DNA of 30,476 nt, from the NCBI GenBank assembly GCA_034437455.1, contig DAOTUB010000216.1, positions 1 to 30,476 on the forward strand, given 5' to 3'. Below the pieces are notes generated by a model. It saw nothing but the letters and a program-made list of their open reading frames with translations, did not search any database and was not told the origin of the DNA. How positions within the stretch are numbered: the first letter of the stretch is position 1; every line of letters starts with the position of its first letter. Source of the DNA: DAOTUB01 sp034437455. Lineage in GTDB: Bacteria; Chloroflexota; Anaerolineae; B4-G1. Shown piece by piece: positions 14,409-21,631 of the stretch. Position numbers and translations under genes: made by a program.

Positions 14409-15257
14409 ATGAACGCCATAGAGACCGAGAACTTGACCCGCGTTTTCAACGGCCTGCGAGCTGTGGATGGTCTCACCTTTGCGGTGCAGGAAGGCCAAGT
14501 CTTTGGCTTCCTGGGACCCAACGGGGCAGGCAAGACCACGACCATCCGCATACTCACCGGCCAACTGCGCCCGACGGCGGGCCAGGCCCGCGTGATCGGC
14601 TGCGACGTAGTGAACCAGCGAGAACGTCTCAAACCGCAGATCGGCGTCGTCTTTGAGCGCCAGAACCTGTACGAGCGGCTGTCGGGCCGGGAGAACCTGG
14701 CCTTTAGCGTCCGGCTCTATGGCGTGGATGGGCACCGGGTGAACGAGGCGCTGGCGCAGGTGGAGCTACAAGAGCGAGCGGGCGATCTCGTCCAGCACTA
14801 TTCCAACGGCATGAAGCAGCGCCTGCTCATCGCTCGCGCCTTGCTGCACAGTCCGCGGGTGCTCTTCCTGGACGAACCGACCAAGGGCCTGGACCCGAGC
14901 GTGGCGCGGGGAATCCGCCGCCTGATCGCCGGTCTGGCGGGTCAGGGGATGACGGTCTTTTTAACCACTCACTATATGGAGGAGGCCGATCACCTCTGTC
15001 AGCGGGTGGCTTTCCTCGACCAGGGGTGCATCGTGGCCCTGGATGCTCCCGAACAATTGAAGGTAGCCCACGGCCAGCGGCGCTTAAAAGCGACGTTGAA
15101 CGACGGAACGCACTTGAGTCTGTCCCTGGACGATCCGTCGGATGGGCGGCGGCTGGGAGAGTTGGCCGCGACGGGTCGAATTCTGACCCTGCACTCCGCC
15201 GAGGCCACGCTGGAGGAAGTCTTTGTCAAGCTCACTGGAAGGAGGCTGTTGGAATGA
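14409..15257 (+). CDS. ABC-2 type transporter ATP-binding protein
   Basis: This 282-residue cytoplasmic ATPase is of the drug/natrium exporter (DrrA, CcmA, NatA) type. It carries Walker A GPNGAGKTTT, Q-loop GVVFERQNLYERLSGREN, signature HYSNGMKQRLLIARAL, Walker B VLFLDEPTKGLDP and H-loop LTTHYMEEADHLC, all intact, plus the C-terminal accessory region ending in EATLEEVFVKLTGR. The AGAGGAGG at 14389-14396 lies 12 bp before ATG 14409; the open frame runs further upstream but without support. The stop overlaps the permease start (ATGA). With that permease it forms a two-gene exporter of unknown substrate. Confidence 0.92.
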   Translation: MNAIETENLTRVFNGLRAVDGLTFAVQEGQVFGFLGPNGAGKTTTIRILTGQLRPTAGQARVIGCDVVNQRERLKPQIGVVFERQNLYERLSGRENLAFSVRLYGVDGHRVNEALAQVELQERAGDLVQHYSNGMKQRLLIARALLHSPRVLFLDEPTKGLDPSVARGIRRLIAGLAGQGMTVFLTTHYMEEADHLCQRVAFLDQGCIVALDAPEQLKVAHGQRRLKATLNDGTHLSLSLDDPSDGRRLGELAATGRILTLHSAEATLEEVFVKLTGRRLLE

Positions 15258-16330
15258 AATGGCGCGTGATCCTGGCTATTGCACGAAAAGACATCGTGGA
15301 CGCGGTCAAGAACCTGTACATCCTGGGCGGCATCGTCATGCCGATTGTGATATCGTTGTTGCTTCGCCTCGTCTTTCCCAGCGCGGATGAGTCGAACGCC
15401 TTCACCATCGCTGTGCACGACCCCGATGGCTCGCGCATGGTGGCCGAACTGCGAGCGTTGCCCCAGGTGGAATTGCTGGAGGTGGCCTCAGGCGACCGAT
15501 TGGCGAAAGAGGTCGAGGAAAACGCCGTGGGAGGGTTAGCCATGCCTTCTGGGTTCGACGCCGCCGTGGAGGCGGGGGAGCAGCCCGAGTTGACCGTCTA
15601 TCTCAACCAGCGACGAGTGGGATACGAACGACTGGCCTTCAGGCGACTGGTGGAGCAGCAGGTGTGGGCTTTGGCAGGGCGCGAGTTCCCGGCTCGCATC
15701 ATCTGGACCAACGTAGCGGCATCTGCAGAAACGCGAGAGCGGGACGAGATCAACTTTAACCACTACCTGCTGACCATGTTTCTGGTGATGGCATTGTCCA
15801 CGACGGGAGCTTTTGTGGTGCCACTGCTCTTGGTGGAGGAGAAGGAGAAACAGACTTTGCAGGTCTTGCTGGTCTCGCCGGCCACTCCGACCGAAGTAGT
15901 GGTGGGTAAAGCTCTGGCCGGTCTGTTCTACAGCCTGCTCACCGCCGGCGTGCTGATTGGGATGAACCGGGGTTGGGCGGGAGACTGGCCAGTGACGATC
16001 CTGGTGTTGCTGCTGGGCTCGCTGTTTCTGATCGCGGTGGGACTGCTGGTGGGTGGGCTTCTCCGCACCACGATGCAGGTGAACACCTGGGCGAGCATCG
16101 TCATGTTGGCCCTGATGTCGCCGAGCTGGTTCACCATCGTGAGTTTGCCGGCGCCTGTGGACGTCGCCTTACGCTTGACGCCCACCTATTACCTGACGCA
16201 AGCCCTGGGCCTGGCTCTGGCCGGAGAGGCGTCTCTGGCGCGGGTAGGAGGACATCTGGCGATTTTATTGGGTAGTGTGATCGTCGCCTTCGCTGCCGTC
16301 GTCTGGATGCTGCGGCGAGAGGAACGATAA
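15254..16330 (+). CDS. ABC-2 type transporter permease
   Basis: This is a 358-residue integral membrane protein. An N-terminal segment (LYILGGIVMPIVISLLLRLVF) is followed by a large extracytoplasmic domain (about 45-165) and then five or so hydrophobic segments. The cytoplasmic loop EEKEKQTLQVLLVSPATPTEVVVGKAL is the conserved ABC-2 membrane signature that contacts the ATPase. Total layout fits YhaP/NatB-like exporters. The ATG at 15254 overlaps the ATPase stop and is preferred over the longer upstream frame. Substrate unknown; drugs, peptides or sodium are possibilities for this family. Confidence 0.88.
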   Translation: MKWRVILAIARKDIVDAVKNLYILGGIVMPIVISLLLRLVFPSADESNAFTIAVHDPDGSRMVAELRALPQVELLEVASGDRLAKEVEENAVGGLAMPSGFDAAVEAGEQPELTVYLNQRRVGYERLAFRRLVEQQVWALAGREFPARIIWTNVAASAETRERDEINFNHYLLTMFLVMALSTTGAFVVPLLLVEEKEKQTLQVLLVSPATPTEVVVGKALAGLFYSLLTAGVLIGMNRGWAGDWPVTILVLLLGSLFLIAVGLLVGGLLRTTMQVNTWASIVMLALMSPSWFTIVSLPAPVDVALRLTPTYYLTQALGLALAGEASLARVGGHLAILLGSVIVAFAAVVWMLRREER

Positions 16331-16363
16331 AAAACCAAAGTGATCGTATAACCTTGCGCGCAA

Positions 16364-16392
16364 TTGACAAAGTCTGCCAGGCGATATATAGT
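16364..16392 (+). promoter_or_regulatory. Sigma-70 promoter of the glyoxylate cluster
   Basis: A perfect TTGACA (16364-16369) and TATAGT (16387-16392) are spaced by 17 bp. The -10 overlaps the octamer CGATATAT (16382-16389), and a perfect 10 bp palindrome CGATATATCG lies just downstream at 16406-16415, a plausible operator position. A second TATAAT at 16449-16454 lacks a good -35. The leader to the TTG start at 16501 is about 100 bases. Confidence 0.65.
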
Positions 16393-16500
16393 GTGTGCGT
16401 TCCCACGATATATCGGGCGATCGGCTTCCCTGTAAGCAGACTGTTGGGTATAATCAGAGGCAGCCGAACCGGTAGGGTAAACCCCATCAGGAGGTTGCCT

Positions 16501-17436
16501 TTGAGCGCTACAGATCGACGAGCACGATCATCTCGCCAGTGGTTGGCGCAGTTGGGCGGCGTGAGCCTGGTGAACCTGGCCACCTTCACCTGGGCGACCA
16601 ACATGACGCTGGGTCGCTGGCTGCGAGACGACATCGGCCCGCTGACGCTGGCTGCGGCCCGGTTTCTCATCGCCTCGGCGCTCTTTGCGGCGCTGTTGCG
16701 ACGACAACCGCAGGAGGAGCGCCGCCTGGGGTCGGATCGTTGGCTTTTGCTGGGGATGGCCTTGAGCGGAGTGGCCATCTTTGTACCCACCCTGTACTTT
16801 GGAGTGCGCCTCACCACGGTGGTCAACGCCACGCTGATCAACGGCACGGGACCCCTGATCACCGGCGTTCTGGCCGCCTTGTTGATCCAGGAGCCGATGT
16901 CCAGGCGGCAGATCGTGGGCGCGCTCGCCAGTCTGGTCGGCGTGCTCGTCCTGATCTCTGGCGGACGCCTGCTTTTCTGGCAGGGGATGCAGATCAACGT
17001 CGGCGATCTCATCGTGCTGGGGACGGTAGTGTTGTGGGGACTGTACTCGGTCCTGGGCCGCCAGGTCATGCGCCGCCGCTCGGCGCTGTCTGCGACGGCC
17101 TTTTCGGCCTTTCTGGGGTTTCCCCTGTTGCTGCTCACAGCTTTCTGGGAACTGCGGACGTTTCCGGTTGACGTCAGACCTCAACTCATTCTGGCTGTTT
17201 TGTACATCGGCGTCGTGCCGACGGTGATCGGATTCCTCTCCTGGAACGCGGGCGTGCGCCGCCTGGGGCCTGGCGGGGCGATGGTTTTCTACAACACCCT
17301 GCCCCTTTACGGCGCTCTGCTCGGCTACCTGTTCCTGAGCGAGCCGATCGGGTTGAGCCACCTGCTCGGCGGCGCGTTGATTATTGGTGGCGGGTTATGG
17401 GCCGCGCGGGGGCAGATGGTTCTCGCTCGCCAGTGA
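16501..17436 (+). CDS. EamA/DMT superfamily transporter
   Basis: This 311-residue inner-membrane protein contains two tandem EamA units with about ten hydrophobic helices. The first begins LVNLATFTWATNMTLGRWLRDDIGPLTLAAARF and the second at VGDLIVLGTVVLWGLYSVLGR, ending in GLSHLLGGALIIGGGLWAARG. Such proteins export or import small metabolites, often amino acids. The TTG at 16501 is chosen over an upstream ATG at 16354 because AGGAGG sits 6 bp before it and the family N-terminus fits; the longer version would begin upstream of the promoter. It is the first gene of a co-directional set with glyoxylate enzymes, so a related organic acid or amino acid is a possible substrate, by inference. Confidence 0.87.
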   Translation: MSATDRRARSSRQWLAQLGGVSLVNLATFTWATNMTLGRWLRDDIGPLTLAAARFLIASALFAALLRRQPQEERRLGSDRWLLLGMALSGVAIFVPTLYFGVRLTTVVNATLINGTGPLITGVLAALLIQEPMSRRQIVGALASLVGVLVLISGGRLLFWQGMQINVGDLIVLGTVVLWGLYSVLGRQVMRRRSALSATAFSAFLGFPLLLLTAFWELRTFPVDVRPQLILAVLYIGVVPTVIGFLSWNAGVRRLGPGGAMVFYNTLPLYGALLGYLFLSEPIGLSHLLGGALIIGGGLWAARGQMVLARQ

Positions 17437-17448
17437 TGGAGGCCAAAC

Positions 17449-18054
17449 ATGCTACTTGAACATCAAGGTAAGGCTCCTCAGATCCACGCATCGGCTTACA
17501 TCGCTCCGACAGCGACTGTATGTGGAGACGTGACCATCGGCGAGAACAGTCGCGTGCTCTTTGGGGCAGTGCTGACGGCCGAGGGCGGCCCTGTCGTCGT
17601 CGGCTCGCACTGCATCGTGATGGAGAACGCGGTCATTCGAGGCACGCGCAAGCATCCCACTCACCTTGGCGATCACGTCCTGGTGGGGCCGCGCGCCTAC
17701 TTGACCGGTTGCACGGTGGAGGATTGCGCGTTTCTCGCGACGGGCGCGACGATTTTCAACGGCGCTCGAATCGGCGCGCGGGCCGAGGTGCGGATCAACG
17801 GCCTGGTTCACCTCAAGACGGTTCTCCCGGAGGATGCTACGGTGCCCATTGGTTGGATCGCGGTAGGCGACCCGGCCGAGATTCTGCCGCCCAAGGATCA
17901 CGAGCGTATCTGGGCTATTCAGGAGCCGTTGGATTTTCCAGGGGAAATATTCGGCCTGGAACGGCCCCCCGCCGGAGAGACGATCATGCCCGAACTTACG
18001 CGTCGTTACACCAGGGCGATGGAAAGGCATCAGCAAGATCGGGTTCTGGATTAG
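17449..18054 (+). CDS. Gamma-carbonic-anhydrase-like hexapeptide-repeat protein
   Basis: This is a 201-residue left-handed beta-helix protein. Hexapeptide repeats run from about residue 18 to 115 (PTATVCGDVTIGENSRVLFGAVLTAEGGPVVVGSHCIVMENAVIRG...). His68 to His71 (KHPTH) and nearby positions could bind zinc, but the canonical three-His arrangement of Cam/CaiE proteins is not clear by eye. A C-terminal extension (145-201) including GWIAVGDPAEI is like PaaY/YrdA. It could be a carbonic anhydrase, an acyltransferase or a metal-binding scaffold. It starts 12 bp after the transporter stop with a GGAGG site, and is followed 12 bp later by the GlcD-like gene. Confidence 0.8.
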   Translation: MLLEHQGKAPQIHASAYIAPTATVCGDVTIGENSRVLFGAVLTAEGGPVVVGSHCIVMENAVIRGTRKHPTHLGDHVLVGPRAYLTGCTVEDCAFLATGATIFNGARIGARAEVRINGLVHLKTVLPEDATVPIGWIAVGDPAEILPPKDHERIWAIQEPLDFPGEIFGLERPPAGETIMPELTRRYTRAMERHQQDRVLD

Positions 18055-18066
18055 GTTCACCTTGCA

Positions 18067-19464
18067 ATGTACAGAAAAGTAGACGCGAACATCATTGAGA
18101 CGCTGCGCCAGATCGTGGGCAGGGGCAACGTCCTAGTCGATGCGGAGGCGATAGAGCCTTATACCCACGACGAAACGGTGGGCCTGCGGGCCGACCCTGA
18201 AGTAGTCGTGCGTGTCACGTCGGCGGAGCAGGTGGCGGCGATCTTCCGGCTGGCCCAGCGAGAGCGCGTTCCGGTGACGCCCCGTGGCGCGGGCTATGGG
18301 CTTAGCGGCGGAGCCGTGCCTGTCCGCGGCGGCATCGTCCTTTCGACGGAAAAGATGAACCGCATCCTGGAGATTGACCCAAAGAACCTGATGGTCACCG
18401 TCGAGCCGGGGGTGATCACGGGCGACCTCCACCGCGCGGTCGAGGCGGAGGGGTTGTTCTATCCCCCCGACCCAGCCAGCCTCGATTCCTGTACCATCGG
18501 GGGGAACGTCGCCGAGGGGGCGGGCGGCCCGCGGGCGGTCAAGTACGGGGTGACGAAGGATTACGTCTGCGGCCTGGAGGCGGTGCTGCCCTCCGGCGAG
18601 ATCATCACCTGCGGCGGAAAGCTGGTCAAGAACGTCACCGGCTACAACCTGATCCAACTGCTGATCGGCTCGGAGGGCACGCTGGCGGTGGTGACCAAGA
18701 TCGTTCTGCGCCTGCTGCCGCTGCCCAAGGTGCAGATCGATTTGCTCGTGCCTTACGACGACTTTCAGGCGGCAGCCGACACTGTGTCCGACATCATCGC
18801 CCACCGCATCGTGCCCACCACCATCGAGTTCATGGAGCGGGATTCCGTCCTGGCCGTCGAGCGGTTGCTGCAAAAGGAGATTCCCCACGACGACGCGGCG
18901 GCTCACCTGCTGATCCAACTCGATGGCAATCGGAGCGAGGCGGTGGACGCGGACTTTGAGGTCGTGGGCGAGCTGTGCCTGGAGCACGAAGCGCGGAACG
19001 TGCTCGTGGCCCGAGATAGCCGCAACCGCGACCGGCTGTGGGAGGCGCGGCGGGCGATCATTGACGCTCTCAACCACGCGAGTCCGATCAACCACATGGA
19101 GGACGTGGTCGTGCCCCGCGCCGAGATCCCGGCCCTGCTGAAAGGGATCAAAGAGATCGCCCGGCGGCGGTCTGTGCGCATCGTCAACTTTGGTCACGCG
19201 GGCGATGGGAACGTGCACGTCAACGTCCTCAAGGATGATATCTCCGACGAGGGATGGGAGACGCTCGTGCCGGTGGTGGCCGAGGAGATCTACCGGCTCG
19301 CCCTGGCGCTGGGGGGGACGATCACCGGCGAACACGGGGTCGGCGCCACCCGCCGCAAGCACCTTCCCCTGGCGCTGGACGATGCCCAGATCGAGGTTAT
19401 GCGCAGGATCAGGGCCGCTTTCGATCCGAACCACATCCTGAACCCAGGCAAGATTTTTCCGTAA
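18067..19464 (+). CDS. FAD-binding 2-hydroxyacid oxidase, GlcD-like
   Basis: This 465-residue flavoenzyme belongs to the VAO/GlcD family, oxidising glycolate, D-lactate or related 2-hydroxyacids. The FAD-binding region shows VTPRGAGYGLSGGAVPVRGG (about 75-94), MVTVEPGVITGDLHRAV, PPDPAS, TIGGNVAEGAGGPRAVKYG, and LVKNVTGYNLIQLLIGSEGTLAV. The C-terminal domain ends with NFGHAGDGNVHVNVL and GTITGEHGVGATRRKHL. Length matches GlcD (about 480). GlcE and GlcF are absent here, so it may use another electron acceptor or be a D-lactate enzyme. Its position beside a glyoxylate aminotransferase favours glycolate as substrate, by inference. The start follows the previous gene by 12 bp. Confidence 0.88.
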   Translation: MYRKVDANIIETLRQIVGRGNVLVDAEAIEPYTHDETVGLRADPEVVVRVTSAEQVAAIFRLAQRERVPVTPRGAGYGLSGGAVPVRGGIVLSTEKMNRILEIDPKNLMVTVEPGVITGDLHRAVEAEGLFYPPDPASLDSCTIGGNVAEGAGGPRAVKYGVTKDYVCGLEAVLPSGEIITCGGKLVKNVTGYNLIQLLIGSEGTLAVVTKIVLRLLPLPKVQIDLLVPYDDFQAAADTVSDIIAHRIVPTTIEFMERDSVLAVERLLQKEIPHDDAAAHLLIQLDGNRSEAVDADFEVVGELCLEHEARNVLVARDSRNRDRLWEARRAIIDALNHASPINHMEDVVVPRAEIPALLKGIKEIARRRSVRIVNFGHAGDGNVHVNVLKDDISDEGWETLVPVVAEEIYRLALALGGTITGEHGVGATRRKHLPLALDDAQIEVMRRIRAAFDPNHILNPGKIFP

Positions 19465-19513
19465 TCCGAAGGACACTTACGGTTCCGAATCATTTATACC
19501 AAGGAGAAAACCG

Positions 19514-20623
19514 ATGAAAAAGTATACAGATCTCAATACGTCTGCTCGTATCCTGCTCGGTCCGGGGCCGAGCACAGTGTCGCCGCGCGTCCTGCGCGCC
19601 ATGGCCCATCCCCTGGTAGGCCATCTCGATCCCCAATTCATCGCCCTGATGAACGAGGTGCAGGAGCTACTGCGGTTCGTGTTCCAAACGGAAAACCGGC
19701 TGACCATCCCCGTCTCTGGTACGGGAAGCGCAGGCATGGAGGCGCTGTGTAACTTTGTCGAGCCGGGCGACGCAGTGCTGGTCGGGGTGAATGGCTACTT
19801 TGGGGAGCGGTTGTGCGACGTGGCGGGACGGTACGGCGGCGAGGTGCACCGCCTGGAACGCCCGTGGGGCGATGTGTTCACAGTCGAGGAGATCGAGAAG
19901 GCGCTCCAGGAAAAACCGGCCAAGCTGGTGGCCCTGGTGCACGCCGAGACCTCGACCGGCGCGTTGCAGCCCATGGAGGGCATAGCGAACGTCGTCCACC
20001 GCCACGGCGGGTTGCTGCTGCTCGACTGCGTCACGTCTCTCGGCGGCGTGCCCGTAAACATTGACGCCTGGGACGTGGATATCGCCTACAGCGGGACACA
20101 GAAATGCCTGAGTTGCCCGCCGGGCCTCGCTCCTCTGACAGTCGGCCCGCGCGCGGTCGAGGCGCTTCATCAGAGAAAGAGCAAGGTTGCCAACTGGTAT
20201 CTCGATCTGACCATGATCGAAAAATACTGGGGCAGCGAGCGCACGTACCATCACACCGCACCCATCAGCATGAATTACGCACTGAGAGAAGCTCTGCGGC
20301 TTATTTACGAAGAGGGATTGGAGAAGCGGTTCGAGCGGCACCGGGCGAATGCCGCCGCCTTATGGGAGGGATTTGAGGCGCTGGGGCTTCAATCCCACGT
20401 GCCGCTGGACCACCGTCTGCCGACGTTGACGACGGTGCTGGTGCCGGAAGGCATAGACGAAGGAGCCATCCGGCGACGATTGTTGAACGAGTACAATATC
20501 GAGATCGCCGGCGGACTGGGCATCTTCAAGGGGCGCGCGTGGCGCATCGGTTTGATGGGCTATTCATCTCGGCGCGAGAATGTGCTTCTGCTGCTTTCGG
20601 CGTTAGAGTCTCTACTGGCTTGA
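19514..20623 (+). CDS. Class V aminotransferase, alanine/serine-glyoxylate type
   Basis: This 369-residue PLP enzyme of fold type I would transfer an amino group from alanine or serine to glyoxylate, giving glycine. It opens with the family-typical LLGPGPSTVSPRVLRAMAHPLVGHLDPQF and continues with VSGTGSAGMEAL (67-78), HAETSTGALQPM (143-154), the PLP-ring Asp171 in LLLDCVTSLGGVP, and the Schiff-base Lys197 in YSGTQKCLSCPPGLAP. These match human AGXT-like enzymes. The start has an AAGGAG site. It sits between the GlcD-like oxidase, which would make glyoxylate, and a HOGA1-like aldolase, which would also make it. Phosphonate-type substrates (PhnW) are a weaker alternative. Confidence 0.9.
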   Translation: MKKYTDLNTSARILLGPGPSTVSPRVLRAMAHPLVGHLDPQFIALMNEVQELLRFVFQTENRLTIPVSGTGSAGMEALCNFVEPGDAVLVGVNGYFGERLCDVAGRYGGEVHRLERPWGDVFTVEEIEKALQEKPAKLVALVHAETSTGALQPMEGIANVVHRHGGLLLLDCVTSLGGVPVNIDAWDVDIAYSGTQKCLSCPPGLAPLTVGPRAVEALHQRKSKVANWYLDLTMIEKYWGSERTYHHTAPISMNYALREALRLIYEEGLEKRFERHRANAAALWEGFEALGLQSHVPLDHRLPTLTTVLVPEGIDEGAIRRRLLNEYNIEIAGGLGIFKGRAWRIGLMGYSSRRENVLLLLSALESLLA

Positions 20624-20679
20624 GGTCACAGGTGGCCCCCGATCCATCGCGATATATCCTATCATCAGGAGAACATACC

Positions 20680-21591
20680 ATGACGAACAAATCTGACAAA
20701 TCCACCATCTCCCTGAGCGGAGTGTTCCCGCCCGTTCCCACACCCTTCGATGCAGCAGGCGAAGTCAACCACCGCGCCCTGGCCAATAATCTCGAACGTT
20801 TGAATCAGCACGACTTGACCGGATACGTGGTACTTGGCTCCAACGGCGAGGCAGGCTATCTCGACGTGGAGGAAAAATTGCGCGTCCTGGAGACCGCCCG
20901 CCAGGCCATCCCGGCGGAAAAACTGTTGATCGCCGGGACGGGCTGCGAATCCACGCGCCAGACCATCGCCTTGACCAATCAGGTCGCTCAGGTCGGCGCC
21001 GATGCAGCGCTCTTACTCACGCCCCACTACTATGGCGGCAAAATGACGTCCGATGCTCTGGCCCACCATTACCAGGCAGTGGCCGAGGCTGTGTCCATCC
21101 CGGTGTTGCTCTACACTGTGCCCAAGTTCACCCACGTGGACATCGATGCGGCCACCATCGCTCGCATCGCGACCCATCCCAACGTCATTGGTATCAAGGA
21201 TACCGGCGGCAACATGGCCAAGATGGCCGACGTCGTGCGGCTGACCGGCCCCGACTTTCAAGTGCTGGCCGGATCGGCGGGCTTTTTCTTGACCGGCCTC
21301 ACGGTGGGCGCTGTGGGAGGCGTTCTGGCGCTGTCTAACGTCGCTCCTCAGAAATGCCTGGACATCTATAACCTGTTCAAAGCGGGGCGATTGGACGAGG
21401 CCGCCGAGCTTCAGCGGCGGATGGTCCCGGTCAACACAGCGATCACGGCTACCTTTGGCATCGCAGGCCTGAAGGCGGCGCTGGAAATGCTGGGCTACTA
21501 CGGTGGATCTGTCCGCTCTCCGCTGTTAGGTCTCACCGAGAGCGAACGCCAAGCTTTGCGAGATATTCTGGCTGAGGGAGGGGTATTGTAA
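20680..21591 (+). CDS. DapA-superfamily aldolase, HOGA1-like (4-hydroxy-2-oxoglutarate aldolase)
   Basis: This is a 303-residue (beta/alpha)8 class I aldolase. The carboxylate loop is GSNGE (53-57) rather than the GTTGE of dihydrodipicolinate synthase, the Schiff-base lysine is Lys173 (VIGIKDTGG) and the catalytic tyrosine is Tyr145 (LLYTVP). Stretches such as LIAGTGCESTRQT, QVGADAALLLTPHYYGGKM, FQVLAGSAGFF and a FGIAGLK...GYYGG...PL end closely resemble human HOGA1 as I remember it. HOGA1 splits 4-hydroxy-2-oxoglutarate into glyoxylate and pyruvate. ATG 20680 is chosen, with AGGAGA 7 bp upstream, over an upstream in-frame start. It could also act on another 2-oxo acid. Confidence 0.82.
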   Translation: MTNKSDKSTISLSGVFPPVPTPFDAAGEVNHRALANNLERLNQHDLTGYVVLGSNGEAGYLDVEEKLRVLETARQAIPAEKLLIAGTGCESTRQTIALTNQVAQVGADAALLLTPHYYGGKMTSDALAHHYQAVAEAVSIPVLLYTVPKFTHVDIDAATIARIATHPNVIGIKDTGGNMAKMADVVRLTGPDFQVLAGSAGFFLTGLTVGAVGGVLALSNVAPQKCLDIYNLFKAGRLDEAAELQRRMVPVNTAITATFGIAGLKAALEMLGYYGGSVRSPLLGLTESERQALRDILAEGGVL

Positions 21592-21631
21592 GCTTGTTGG
21601 GGTACTTGGTTTAGAAGCACATTTGGACACT

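Noticed and set aside
20680..21591. Naming the DapA-family gene dapA (dihydrodipicolinate synthase)
   Set aside because: The GSNGE loop and several long stretches fit HOGA1-type aldolases better, and the neighbours are glyoxylate enzymes rather than lysine genes.
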